Shown here: positions 16,733-24,748 of the stretch, one piece after another
Layout: the number at the start of each line of letters is the position of its first letter
Position numbering within the stretch: position 1 is the first letter of the stretch
Source: Lachnospiraceae bacterium
GTDB lineage: Bacteria > Bacillota > Clostridia > Lachnospirales > Lachnospiraceae
Assembly: GCA_021205385.1 (NCBI GenBank)
Contig: JAJPXQ010000063.1
Span: forward strand, 1-54,452
Reading direction: 5' to 3'
DNA length: 54,452 nucleotides
Translations under genes and position numbers: made by a program
Notes under the pieces: model-generated
The model's database searches: none
Seen by the model: the letters and a program-made list of their open reading frames with translations, nothing else
Told to the model about the DNA's origin: nothing

Positions 16733-17230
16733 CTATTTCCACTCGTAGCGGGTCAGCTTTCCGGCAAGCTGCATCCCCCGGAAATTCTGCTGCCGCAGCG
16801 CCTCATACAGCACAATGGCGACCGAATTGGACAGATTCAGCGAGCGGATATCCGGATTCATCGGAATGCGAATTGCGCGCTCCTGATTATCACGGAGCAG
16901 CTCCTCCGGAAGTCCCGCGCTCTCCTTGCCGAACATGAGATAGCAGTCCGGTTCAAAATGAGTATCCGTGTATAAATTCGGGCCCTTCGTTGTAGCCATA
17001 TAGATCTTCGCGCCGGGATTGCGCGCCAGAAAATCCTCATAATCCAGATAGGTCGTCACGTCCAGATCTTTCCAGTAATCCATCCCGGCTCTTCTTAAGT
17101 CCTTCTCCCCGATCCGGAAGCCGAGCGGCTCGATCAGGTGAAGCCTGCTGCCCGTAGCCACACAGGTTCTCCCGATATTTCCCGTATTTGCCGGAATCTC
17201 CGGTTCATACAGCACAATATTCAGTGCCAT
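16733..17230 (-). CDS. trmL: tRNA (cytidine/uridine-34-2'-O)-methyltransferase TrmL
   Basis: A 165-residue SPOUT methyltransferase of the TrmL/CspR subfamily, which 2'-O-methylates the wobble base of tRNA-Leu isoacceptors using S-adenosylmethionine. Visible family motifs are LYEPEIPANTGNIGRTCVAT, then LHLIEPLGFR, and the C-terminal knot segment IPMNPDIRSLNLSNSVAIVL that binds the cofactor. Length is normal. GGAGA precedes the ATG. It follows the aminotransferase gene by 10 nt, so it is probably cotranscribed with the Lrp-aminotransferase pair. Confidence 0.93.
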   Translation of the reverse strand: MALNIVLYEPEIPANTGNIGRTCVATGSRLHLIEPLGFRIGEKDLRRAGMDYWKDLDVTTYLDYEDFLARNPGAKIYMATTKGPNLYTDTHFEPDCYLMFGKESAGLPEELLRDNQERAIRIPMNPDIRSLNLSNSVAIVLYEALRQQNFRGMQLAGKLTRYEWK

Positions 17231-17240
17231 AGCTTATCTC

Positions 17241-18413
17241 CTACGCCTTCTCAGCCCGCAGCCGCCCAATAAAGTCTTCCAGCCTGCCCAGAGCAATCTT
17301 CAGATTGTCGAGCGAATAGGCATAGGAAATACGCAGGAAGCCTTCTCCACAGTCGCCGAATGCGGTGCCCGGCACGACCGCCACCTTCTCCTCCTGCAGG
17401 AAACGGGCCGCGAATTCCTCCGATGTCATGCCAAATTCCTTAATGCACGGAAAAATATAAAAAGCTCCGTATGGCTCAAAACAGGTGAGTCCCATCTCCT
17501 TGAAGGCGTGCACCAGATAGCGTCGTCTCTGGTCATAGGCCTCGCGCATCATGGCCACATCCTCGTCCCCGTTCCGCAGGGCTTCCACCGCCGCGTACTG
17601 ACTCGTAGTCGGAGCACACATGATCGCAAACTGGTGGATCTTCGTCATCTGACTGATGATCTCAGCCGGGCCGCAGGCATAGCCAAGGCGCCAGCCGGTC
17701 ATCGCGTAAGCCTTGGAAAATCCGTTGATCAGGATCGTCCGCTCCCGCATACCGGGAATCGATGTGATCGACACATGCTCTCCCTTGTAGCTCAGTTCAC
17801 TGTAAATCTCATCCGTGAGGACGAAAATATCTTTTTCAATAATAACCTTCGCGATCGCCTCCAGATCCTCGCGCTCCATGATCGCGCCGGTCGGATTGTT
17901 CGGGAAAGGCAGGACGAGCAGCTTCGTCCGGTCGGTGAGCTTCTCCAGTATTTCCTCCGGGGTCAGCCGGAATTCATTTTCTGCCTTGAGTTCGATGATC
18001 ACAGGCTTTCCGCCCGCGAGCACCGCGCAGGGCTCATAGGAGACATAGCTTGGCTGCGGAATCAGCACCTCGTCTCCCGGATCAAGCATCGCGCGCATCG
18101 CGATATCGATACCCTCGCTGCCGCCCACGGTCACGAGCACCTCGTTCCGGTAATCGTAAGACACATGAATCCTGCGGGCCAGATAATTCGCGATCTCCTC
18201 CTTCAGCTCCTTCAGGCCGGCATTGGAAGTGTAGAAGGTGCGGCCTCGCTCGAGGGAATAGATACCCTCGTCACGGATATGCCACGGCGTATCGAAGTCC
18301 GGCTCTCCCACGCCGAGCGAGATGGCGTCCTCCATCTCACTGACCAGATCGAAAAATTTGCGGATACCGGAGGGTTTGATCTCTCTGATTGTACTGGAAA
18401 GCGGGTCTCTCAT
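17241..18413 (-). CDS. PLP-dependent aminotransferase, class I/II
   Basis: A 390-residue fold-type I aminotransferase. The N-terminal SLGVGEPDFDTPWHI, the FPNNPTGA motif and the NGFSKAYAMTGWRLGY segment with the Schiff-base Lys near residue 230 are clear, and the C-terminal FLRISYAYS holds the Arg that binds the substrate carboxylate. It resembles PatA/aspartate- or aromatic-type enzymes; the substrate cannot be told from sequence. Its start overlaps the Lrp stop (ATGA), so the two are coupled, and Lrp-type regulators often control the adjacent amino acid gene. Confidence 0.9.
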   Translation of the reverse strand: MRDPLSSTIREIKPSGIRKFFDLVSEMEDAISLGVGEPDFDTPWHIRDEGIYSLERGRTFYTSNAGLKELKEEIANYLARRIHVSYDYRNEVLVTVGGSEGIDIAMRAMLDPGDEVLIPQPSYVSYEPCAVLAGGKPVIIELKAENEFRLTPEEILEKLTDRTKLLVLPFPNNPTGAIMEREDLEAIAKVIIEKDIFVLTDEIYSELSYKGEHVSITSIPGMRERTILINGFSKAYAMTGWRLGYACGPAEIISQMTKIHQFAIMCAPTTSQYAAVEALRNGDEDVAMMREAYDQRRRYLVHAFKEMGLTCFEPYGAFYIFPCIKEFGMTSEEFAARFLQEEKVAVVPGTAFGDCGEGFLRISYAYSLDNLKIALGRLEDFIGRLRAEKA

Positions 18414-18892
18414 GGCGTCACCAGAATCCTTTCGTCTTTTGCATTGGGAACCATGATGGAACCATGATCCTTGTATTTTTTCAGTATAAAATGCGTAGCC
18501 GTACTTAAGACCGAATCCTGCGTTGACAGCTTCTCGGAGACAAACTGCGCCACGCCGCGCATCGTCTTTCCCTCGATCATGACCATGAAGTCAAAACCTC
18601 CGGAGATCAGATATACACAGTCCACCTCCGGGTAATTGTAAATGCGCTCGGCTATCTTATCAAAACCAAGGCCGCGCTGCGGCGTTACCTTCACTTCGAT
18701 CAGCGCCGTCACCTTCTCAGAACTGGTCTTATCCCAGTCAATCAGTGTATGGTAACCGCAGATCACGCCTTCCTTTTCCATGTCAGCGATCTCATTGGCA
18801 ATCGTCACCTCGTCCGTCCCGAGCATAATCGCCAGATCCTTCAGATCCACGCGGCTGTTGCGCTCCATGTAGGTTAAAATCTTCTCTCTCAT
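18410..18892 (-). CDS. Lrp/AsnC family transcriptional regulator
   Basis: A 160-residue protein with the Lrp/AsnC layout: an N-terminal winged helix (residues ~1-60, here LKDLAIMLGTDEVTIANEIA) and a C-terminal ligand-binding RAM domain (VTALIEVKVTPQRGLGFDKI, then VYLISGGFDFMVMIEG). Such proteins sense amino acids and form octamers. It overlaps the aminotransferase gene by 4 nt and follows the AIR-synthase-like gene by 11 nt. It probably controls this cluster. Confidence 0.9.
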   Translation of the reverse strand: MREKILTYMERNSRVDLKDLAIMLGTDEVTIANEIADMEKEGVICGYHTLIDWDKTSSEKVTALIEVKVTPQRGLGFDKIAERIYNYPEVDCVYLISGGFDFMVMIEGKTMRGVAQFVSEKLSTQDSVLSTATHFILKKYKDHGSIMVPNAKDERILVTP

Positions 18893-18903
18893 CCCATTAT
18901 CCT

Positions 18904-19890
18904 CTATTCATAGATTTTATATAGTTCATCTGTCTCCGGTCTGCCGAGGGCGATCGTGTCTTCCCCGCTTTGGATCGTCTTCGCCCCGCCTGCAACACAG
19001 CGTCCGACGATCGTCGCCCCGATACCCGCTTCCTCAAGCGCCTCCACAAGCCGGTGTCCGTCCGGCGCTGTCATCAGCATGGAACCGCTCGAAATCAAAC
19101 GATAGGGATCCAGATGAAAATATTCACAGAACTCCTCCGTCTCCCGACGGATCGGTATCTTCTCCTTCTCAATCGCCAATCCGACGCCCGACGCCTCCGC
19201 GAGCTCCCAGAGTGCGCCGTAAATGCCGCCCTCCGTCACATCGTGCATGGCGGTCACGCCATATTCCACAGCAATCATCGCTTCGGGCACTACAGACAGG
19301 AAACGGTCCAACTTTCCGGCCTCCTCCACAAGTGCCGCCGGAAAATGCTGCAGAAGCTCTTCCTTCTTTTCCTTCACCACAATCGAAGTGCCCTCGATAC
19401 CGATCCATTTCGTGACAATCACATCGTCGCCCACATGGGCGCCTCCGGTCGTGATCTGCCGTCCCTTCTTCGCCTTCCCGACTCCGGTGACGGAAAGCAC
19501 CGGCTGATTCACCACCGCCGTTACCTCCGTGTGACCGCCCATCACCTGTATATGCAGCTTTTCGCAGGCGCATTCCACCTCGCCCATCAGGCGGCGAATC
19601 AGCTCCTCATCCGCCGCCGGAGGCAGCAGCACAGTCAGAAGCATACCCACCGGTTCCGCTCCGGCGCTTGCCAGGTCATTGGCAGTGATCTGCACTGCCA
19701 GCGTCCCCATGTCCTTATCCGTTCCGGTGATCGGATCCGTGGACAGGACAAATACCTCATCCGGCGCAAGCTGCATGATTGCACAGTCCTCGCCGACCCC
19801 GGGGCCTGTCAGGATCTCATCCCGCTTCGTTCGGATCTGCTGAAAAACTGCCCTTTTCAAAACTGTCTCCGGTACTTTTCCTATTTCCAT
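18904..19890 (-). CDS. AIR synthase-related protein, HypE-like
   Basis: A 328-residue PurM/HypE-type ATP-binding protein: GPGVGEDCAIMQL at the start (the usual G-x-D-D/E segment), LSTDPITGTDKDMGTLAVQ, VMGGHTEVT and a C-terminal AIR synthase C domain (DVTEGGIYGALWELAEASG). HypE makes the cyanide ligand of NiFe hydrogenases, but the C-terminal Cys that HypE uses is not present here (the protein ends ELYKIYE) and no hyp genes are nearby, so it is more likely a paralogue of unknown substrate, as is common in Clostridia. Confidence 0.82.
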   Translation of the reverse strand: MEIGKVPETVLKRAVFQQIRTKRDEILTGPGVGEDCAIMQLAPDEVFVLSTDPITGTDKDMGTLAVQITANDLASAGAEPVGMLLTVLLPPAADEELIRRLMGEVECACEKLHIQVMGGHTEVTAVVNQPVLSVTGVGKAKKGRQITTGGAHVGDDVIVTKWIGIEGTSIVVKEKKEELLQHFPAALVEEAGKLDRFLSVVPEAMIAVEYGVTAMHDVTEGGIYGALWELAEASGVGLAIEKEKIPIRRETEEFCEYFHLDPYRLISSGSMLMTAPDGHRLVEALEEAGIGATIVGRCVAGGAKTIQSGEDTIALGRPETDELYKIYE

Positions 19891-19904
19891 GACCTTTGGC
19901 CCCG

Positions 19905-21365
19905 TTATTGCGCTGCCGCTTCTGCTGCTGCCGCATTGGCTGCCACGATGTCCGCGATATTGGCGTCCGCGAGCGCCTCATCCTGCAGTGCAATCGCCGC
20001 ACGCAGATTCTCCGAAATCGTCGCATCGCCCGCCGTGCCATAGGTTACCGTGCGGTTCGTCGCCTGATAGGTGCTCTTATTGACCCGAATACGCTCGGTC
20101 TCTACCCCGTCCACATAGACAATCTTGTACAGCTCCGCCACATAACCGGTCGATCCGGACGAAACTGACTTGTAACCAAGGCCCTGACTCGCATCGTCAA
20201 CCAGCACCGTCGTCGGCTCCGTCGTGCTGACAGTTACGCTCTCAAACTCAATCGTCCGGTTGCTGTCGCGCGTTTCCTTTCCATATATATTAAAGGTAAT
20301 CTTTTTATCTGAGGTCGTGTAAGCCTCTATGTAAATCGGATAATCCGTATCGTTCACGAATTTAAAATCCTTATACGTTCCTGCAATCGCGGCGTCCTCG
20401 GAAAGATCGACATAGTGTACCGTCATGGAGTGCGGCGAACGCTCCGTCACTTCCAGCTCCGCGCGCAGCACCGCATTATACAATGTCGAAGACACCTGAC
20501 AGATGCCGCCGCCCATGCTGTCAACCACCTCGCCGTTCAGGTAAGAACCCGCCATCGCATAGCCATTCTCCTCCGTAAACGGAGCTACCGTCTCATAAGT
20601 GGAAAATTCCTCGCCCGGATAAAGCACTGTCCCATCGATATGCGCCGCGCCGCTCTCCAGATTCTTGCAACGATCGGAACTCGAAGTCGAAAAACTGGTC
20701 GTATAAGTACCCAGGAGATCCTGCACATAGGCCAGATCATCCGCGCTCCCTTCCGGTTCCGTCACCTCCACGGAGAGCTCCAGTACATTCTCACCCGATG
20801 TCCAGCTGTTTTCCAGATAATCGATAATTCCGCTGACTGCGGCGTCCACATCGAGTTCCAGTCCCTCCGTTCCGGCCACAAAAGTAAAGCTGCCATTCTC
20901 GCGGGTCAGGGAGGCATTCTGCGCCTCTTGGTCGAACTGCGTGCAGTTTTCTTCCACATAGGTGCGCACCATATCCTCATCCGCCGTGCGGCTGAGCGTA
21001 TACTGCTTACCGCTGTACTGCAGATCCTTCTGATCCTTGTAGCGCTTCACGATATTTCCGCTGCGTCCGAGACTCAGAGCCTCGTCCACGACATCCTCAT
21101 TGGAATAGGTAACTCCAAAGGATGACAGCTCAGCTTCCAGCTCATTTCCGCCAATCTGAAGTGTAAGGCTCTCACCGCCCAGCTCCTCCTCGTATGTTTC
21201 CAGTGCTCTGAGCGCCTCGTCCCGCGTCATGCCGGACACGTCCACGTCCTCGATCATGACGCCGCTGAGAATCGTAGTCCCTGCTGCGCTGACCGTTATA
21301 CCCGGCAAAAACAGCAACAGGCCAATACCCAGAAGCATACCGCTTCCATATTTTTTCAACGTCAT
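19905..21365 (-). CDS. VanW family protein with PG-binding domain
   Basis: A 486-residue exported protein. The ATG at 21365 is preferred over the GTG two codons earlier because GGGAGG is then 9 nt upstream. A signal peptide or anchor (~residues 9-28) is followed by a YoaR-like/PG_binding_4 region (GVMIEDVDVSGMTRDEALRA and a second copy) and a VanW domain (~235-370: PGEEFSTYETVAPFTEENGY, then GGGICQVSSTLYNAVLRAEL). VanW proteins occur with vancomycin resistance clusters but are widespread in Clostridia, where the function is unknown; there are no other van genes here, so no resistance should be inferred. Confidence 0.87.
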   Translation of the reverse strand: MTLKKYGSGMLLGIGLLLFLPGITVSAAGTTILSGVMIEDVDVSGMTRDEALRALETYEEELGGESLTLQIGGNELEAELSSFGVTYSNEDVVDEALSLGRSGNIVKRYKDQKDLQYSGKQYTLSRTADEDMVRTYVEENCTQFDQEAQNASLTRENGSFTFVAGTEGLELDVDAAVSGIIDYLENSWTSGENVLELSVEVTEPEGSADDLAYVQDLLGTYTTSFSTSSSDRCKNLESGAAHIDGTVLYPGEEFSTYETVAPFTEENGYAMAGSYLNGEVVDSMGGGICQVSSTLYNAVLRAELEVTERSPHSMTVHYVDLSEDAAIAGTYKDFKFVNDTDYPIYIEAYTTSDKKITFNIYGKETRDSNRTIEFESVTVSTTEPTTVLVDDASQGLGYKSVSSGSTGYVAELYKIVYVDGVETERIRVNKSTYQATNRTVTYGTAGDATISENLRAAIALQDEALADANIADIVAANAAAAEAAAQ

Positions 21366-21384
21366 CTTCACTTTCCTCCCTTGC

Positions 21385-21486
21385 CTACAGTGCGTAGCTC
21401 AAAAGCGGCACCACCATGGCAAGCACGAGAATCACCACGATCACCGCCGCAAATCTTCTCCGGTTTTTATTACTATAGAAATTCAT
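21385..21486 (-). CDS. small 33-residue membrane protein upstream of vanW gene
   Basis: A 33-codon gene with AAAGGAAT 10 nt before the ATG. The product starts MNFYSNKNRRRF and then has a single hydrophobic helix (VIVVILVLAMVVPLL). The charged N-terminus and lone helix suggest a single-pass protein with cytosolic N-terminus. It is 19 nt ahead of the VanW gene and preceded by a promoter, so the two form an operon. I recall similar tiny proteins ahead of VanW genes in Lachnospiraceae, but no function. Confidence 0.7.
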   Translation of the reverse strand: MNFYSNKNRRRFAAVIVVILVLAMVVPLLSYAL

Positions 21487-21540
21487 ACTCTGTCCATTCC
21501 TTTCTTATATAAACATTCTCGCCTGGTAGCTTTGTTTTAC

Positions 21541-21568
21541 AGTTTAACATATTCCGTCCGGATTGCAA
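21541..21568 (-). promoter_or_regulatory. candidate promoter of the small protein-vanW operon
   Basis: Minus strand TTGCAA (21563-21568), 16-bp spacer, TAAACT (21541-21546), 54 nt before the small gene. Confidence 0.5.
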
Positions 21569-21603
21569 TGATTTTTAGAAATCCTTTATTTTCTTACCAC
21601 ACT

Positions 21604-21632
21604 TTGGTCACAATTTATTGCTATGATAATAC
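21604..21632 (+). promoter_or_regulatory. candidate promoter of plus-strand small RNA
   Basis: TTGGTC (21604-21609), 17-bp spacer, TAATAC (21627-21632). An alternative -10, GATAAT, lies 2 nt earlier. There is no plus-strand open frame downstream, but a textbook terminator follows at 21710-21729. Confidence 0.45.
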
Positions 21633-21638
21633 ACGTAA

Positions 21639-21729
21639 CAGGAACACATCAGTATTTCATTCATAACACTTTAGGGGACTCGCAAGAGTCCCCACTCCCT
21701 CGAAAGTTCAGGCCGCAAGGCCTTTTTTT
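21639..21729 (+). ncRNA. candidate small RNA of about 90 nt
   Basis: The stretch has no coding frame of note. On the plus strand it holds a perfect hairpin with 8-bp arms GGGGACTC/GAGTCCCC and a GCAA tetraloop (21674-21693), then a second GCAA-loop hairpin AGGCC/GGCCT directly followed by seven T (21710-21729). With the promoter-like boxes at 21604-21632 this makes a self-contained transcription unit of about 90 nt. I do not recognise it as a known RNA family. The rest of the 300-nt gap holds the vanW-side promoter and the tRNA-Gly terminator. Confidence 0.45.
21710..21729 (+). terminator. Rho-independent terminator, plus strand
   Basis: AGGCC-GCAA-GGCCT stem-loop followed by a run of T. No plus-strand protein gene precedes it, which is the main argument for a small RNA here. 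Confidence 0.75.
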
Positions 21730-21748
21730 ATTGTCTTCCTGACTGCAC

Positions 21749-21778
21749 GAAAAAAGCCAGGCATCTGATTACCTGACT
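21749..21778 (-). terminator. terminator of tRNA-Gly
   Basis: Minus-strand hairpin with arms AGTCAGG and CCTGGCT followed by five to six T, starting 9 nt after the tRNA end. Confidence 0.75.
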
Positions 21779-21786
21779 TTTTGAAG

Positions 21787-21859
21787 AGCGACAGACGGGG
21801 CTCGAACCCGCGACCTCCACCTTGGCAAGGTGGCGTACTACCAACTGTACTACTGTCGC
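21787..21859 (-). tRNA. tRNA-Gly (GCC anticodon)
   Basis: A complete minus-strand cloverleaf: acceptor GCGACAG/CTGTCGC, D arm GTAC...GTAC, anticodon stem CCACC/GGTGG with loop TTGCCAA (anticodon GCC) and T arm GCGGG-TTCGAGC-CCCGT. CCA is not encoded. It has its own promoter and terminator. Confidence 0.94.
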
Positions 21860-21864
21860 AAAAC

Positions 21865-21887
21865 ATTGTCGCTGCATCAGCGACAAT
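21865..21887 (-). promoter_or_regulatory. perfect hairpin in the tRNA-Gly leader
   Basis: Two 10-bp arms (ATTGTCGCTG and its complement) with a 3-nt loop, ending 5 nt before the mature tRNA. It lies between the -10 box and the tRNA, so it is transcribed. It may guide 5' processing or limit read-through. Confidence 0.6.
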
Positions 21888-21891
21888 AGTT

Positions 21892-21920
21892 ATAATAGCG
21901 GAATCATCCGCTTTTGTCAA
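21892..21920 (-). promoter_or_regulatory. sigma-A promoter of tRNA-Gly
   Basis: Consensus TTGACA (21915-21920), 17-bp spacer, TATTAT (21892-21897) on the minus strand. Confidence 0.85.
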
Positions 21921-21928
21921 CAGGTTTT

Positions 21929-22099
21929 TTACACAAATCGATTTAAATTTTTATCGTACTCATAGTTGATGCCCCGGAGCTTTTCGCCAAGCTCCTGTTC
22001 GCTCACTCCCTTATCTTCGCAAAAGCTGCGCAGATCCGGATAAAAATCGCGAAGCTCCGTATTCACATAACTCAAAAGCAGTATCGGATCCTCCGGCAT
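21929..22099 (-). CDS. DUF4250 small protein
   Basis: A 56-residue protein with GAGGAGGG 8 nt before the ATG. It has the DUF4250 pattern: M-P-x-D-P-I-L-L-L-S-Y-V-N-T-E-L-R-D-F-Y, a middle L-x-x-F-C-x-D segment, and the end Y-D-x-x-x-N-R-F. The family is common in Clostridia; function unknown, though the shape suggests a helical DNA- or protein-binding module. It starts 11 nt after the nitroreductase stop, so it belongs to the PepF-nitroreductase operon. Its end overlaps the tRNA-Gly promoter region. Confidence 0.85.
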   Translation of the reverse strand: MPEDPILLLSYVNTELRDFYPDLRSFCEDKGVSEQELGEKLRGINYEYDKNLNRFV

Positions 22100-22110
22100 C
22101 CTGTCCCTCC

Positions 22111-22875
22111 TCAGGCGTCCTGCATCAACAGGCTGCCCACATAAATATAATTCTGAAAATCTTTTTCCAGAATACTGTCAAGCTTCTGGTAGCTTAAGTC
22201 AAACCACTGCTCCTCCGCGGTGATCAGCATATGGGAGAACGCAATCCCTGCGTCGAATAAATTGTAGTTCTCCTGCGCACGCTTTTCAAGGCGTCCCGGC
22301 TTTTTGACAAATAAATGAATGCGATCATCCGCGGACACAAAGCGCCACGGCTGCAGGTTCATAGCGGAAGGTGCGAGCCTTGCGGCTTCGAGCAGCTTCT
22401 TCTGCACCGGTCCAAAGTTGCCATGGACTGTTACCAGCTTTTTCAGTTCGATACGCCGGAAGTCCTCGCGGCGTCTCTCGAGCGGCTCCGCCGGATAACC
22501 GAAGGCCATGATCATGACGAGCTCCATCCCCGGCTCGCCGGCTCCGCGAACCCGCGCGCCGCCCTGATAGCAGCTGCCGATCCCCTTCGTCAGCATCCAG
22601 AGGGAGAGCTGCTCCATCAGACAGCCCGCATTCCTGCGATAGTCCTCCAGCGCTTCGGAATAAATGGCAATGTAATAAGGGGCCTTCACCAGAAAGCGTC
22701 CCTTTACCAGGCGCTCCTGCGCACGATAAATCTTCCATTTTACCGGGATATCCGGCCTGATGCCGAGCGCATCCTCTCCGAAGTGCTCCATCTCTTCGAG
22801 TATCCCGCTGTCGATCTCATCCTGTCTGTACTTTCGAATCGATTTCCTCCGAAAAATCGCCTCATACAATGTCAT
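22111..22875 (-). CDS. nitroreductase family protein
   Basis: A 254-residue protein of the TM1586-type nitroreductase family (FMN-dependent, two half domains). The RRKSIRKYR start is the common FMN phosphate-binding motif, followed by the ARLAPSAMNLQPWRF motif and a C-terminal DAGIAFSHMLITAEE. Substrate is unknown; these enzymes reduce nitro groups, quinones or flavins with NAD(P)H. Its start overlaps the PepF stop by 4 nt. Confidence 0.87.
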   Translation of the reverse strand: MTLYEAIFRRKSIRKYRQDEIDSGILEEMEHFGEDALGIRPDIPVKWKIYRAQERLVKGRFLVKAPYYIAIYSEALEDYRRNAGCLMEQLSLWMLTKGIGSCYQGGARVRGAGEPGMELVMIMAFGYPAEPLERRREDFRRIELKKLVTVHGNFGPVQKKLLEAARLAPSAMNLQPWRFVSADDRIHLFVKKPGRLEKRAQENYNLFDAGIAFSHMLITAEEQWFDLSYQKLDSILEKDFQNYIYVGSLLMQDA

Positions 22876-24671
22876 TGCCCGGTCAATGCCTCCATCTCGT
22901 CCAGATAATCGTTAAATACTTCCAGCGCTTCCTCCACCGGCTCCTTCTTCTCCATGTCGACCCCCGCCATACGCAGCAGGTCAAGCGGATACTGTGAGCT
23001 GCCGCCTTTCAGGAAACGCTTATAATCTGCCACCGCGGGTTCTCCCTCCCGCAGGATGCGCGCAGACAGCGCCATCGCCGCAGAGAAGCCAGTCGCGTAC
23101 TGATATACATAGAACGGCGTGTAGAAATGCGGGATCCTTGCCCACTCCATCTCGATCTCGCAGTCGACGATCATCTCCTCCCCGAAATACTGACAGTTCA
23201 GATCGTAATAGATCTCGCAGAGCCGGTCAGCCGTCAGGGTCTCCCCTTGCTCCTCCAATCCATGTGTGATCTTCTCGAACTCCGCGAACATCGTCTGACG
23301 GTACAGCGTTGTGCGGAACTGCTCCAGCAGATAGTTGATGAGATATGCCTTGCGGGCCGGATCCTCCGCGTGGTCGATCATGTACCGGATCAGCAGCGCC
23401 TCATTGCAGGTCGAGGCCACCTCCGCCACAAAGATCCGATAGCCTGCGTAAATATAGGGCTGATTCTCATCGGAATACCAGGAGTGCAGCGCATGCCCCA
23501 TCTCGTGGACGAGCGTGAACACATCGTTCAGACTTTCCTGATAATTCATCAGTACATAGGGATGTGTCCCGTAAGCGCCCCAGGAGTACGCGCCGCTGCG
23601 CTTTCCCTGATTCTCGCAGACATCAATCCAGCCGTGCGTGAAGCCCTCGCGGAGCAGTCCCAGGTATTCCTCACCCAGAGGAGCAAGCCCCTCGAGCACC
23701 ATCTTCTTTGCCTCTTCAAAAGGAATCTTTTCGCCCGGATCCTCCGTCATCGGCACATAGACATCATAGAGATGCAGCTCCTCTACACCGAGCAGCTTCT
23801 TCCGCAGCTTCATATAGCGATGCAGAGACGGAAGCGCCCCATGAACGGCATCGATCAGATTGTCATAGACCGACACCGGGATATGGCTCCCGTCGAGCGC
23901 GGCCTCCAGATCCGAGCCATATTTCCGCGCTTTCGCGAAGAAGACCTCCTGCTTCACATTTGCACGGTAGGTCGCTGCCAGCGTATTGCGCCAGGCGGCA
24001 TAGGTGCCGTAAAGCGACTGGAACGCGCCCCGCCGCAGCTCGCGGTCGCGGCTCTGCATGAGCGTAATAAAGTTGCCATGCGTCACCTCGATCTGCTCCC
24101 CGTCCGCGCCGCAGGCCGACGGGAAGCGCAGGTCCGCGTTGTTGAACATGGAAAAAATATCCTTCGGGCTCTCCGCCACACCGCCGAGCGAGGCGAGCAA
24201 CGCCTCCTGCTCCTTCGGGAGGACATGTGCCTTCTGCCGGATGATATTTTCAAAATACTGCCGGTATACCGAAAGCTCCGGATTTTCCTGCAAATATGCC
24301 TCGATTGTTCCGTCCGGGAGCGCCAGAAGCTCCGGCTCTATCCAGGCGCAGGCTCCCGAGAGCTCCACCAGCAGTCCCTGTGAGAGACTCGCGAGGTTCT
24401 GGTATACGCCGTTATCCGTGTTCTCATGCAGCCGCTGGTTCGCGTAGACATAGACCTTCTCCGCAAGCATATTCAGCTCATCACAGGAACGCTGCATCGC
24501 GAGCAGCACGTCCGCGCCCTCGCCGATCCGCCCCTGATACTGCTGAAGCTCCGGGATCCCGGCCTTCAGCCGCTCGTAGTCCTCGCGCCAGCGCTCGTCA
24601 TTTTCATATAAGTCTTCAATCGCCCATTTATATTCGGAAGGGATTTCCTCTCTTGTCTTCACGTTTCGCAC
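22872..24671 (-). CDS. pepF: oligoendopeptidase F
   Basis: A 599-residue M3B metallopeptidase of normal length. The zinc-binding HEMGH motif lies in FTLVHEMGHALHSWYS near residue 390, with the downstream Glu ligand in FVAEVASTCNEALL. PepF cleaves short peptides in the cytosol. The start is a GTG with only a weak AACGG site; TTTACT/TATTAT with a 16-bp spacer at 24691-24718 could be its promoter. It leads an operon with the nitroreductase and the DUF4250 gene. Confidence 0.95.
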   Translation of the reverse strand: MRNVKTREEIPSEYKWAIEDLYENDERWREDYERLKAGIPELQQYQGRIGEGADVLLAMQRSCDELNMLAEKVYVYANQRLHENTDNGVYQNLASLSQGLLVELSGACAWIEPELLALPDGTIEAYLQENPELSVYRQYFENIIRQKAHVLPKEQEALLASLGGVAESPKDIFSMFNNADLRFPSACGADGEQIEVTHGNFITLMQSRDRELRRGAFQSLYGTYAAWRNTLAATYRANVKQEVFFAKARKYGSDLEAALDGSHIPVSVYDNLIDAVHGALPSLHRYMKLRKKLLGVEELHLYDVYVPMTEDPGEKIPFEEAKKMVLEGLAPLGEEYLGLLREGFTHGWIDVCENQGKRSGAYSWGAYGTHPYVLMNYQESLNDVFTLVHEMGHALHSWYSDENQPYIYAGYRIFVAEVASTCNEALLIRYMIDHAEDPARKAYLINYLLEQFRTTLYRQTMFAEFEKITHGLEEQGETLTADRLCEIYYDLNCQYFGEEMIVDCEIEMEWARIPHFYTPFYVYQYATGFSAAMALSARILREGEPAVADYKRFLKGGSSQYPLDLLRMAGVDMEKKEPVEEALEVFNDYLDEMEALTGQ

Positions 24672-24748
24672 CGCCGTTTTTGATTATCATAATAACATAT
24701 TTATCTCAAAAGTAAATGCGAAGTATGCAAAGTTTTTTCGACACCAGA

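Noticed and set aside
18904-19890. HypE hydrogenase maturation protein
   Set aside because: The C-terminal Cys needed for carbamoylation is missing and no other hyp gene is nearby.
19905-21365. Vancomycin resistance locus
   Set aside because: VanW alone is common in Clostridia; no vanH, vanA/B, vanX, vanR or vanS gene is present.
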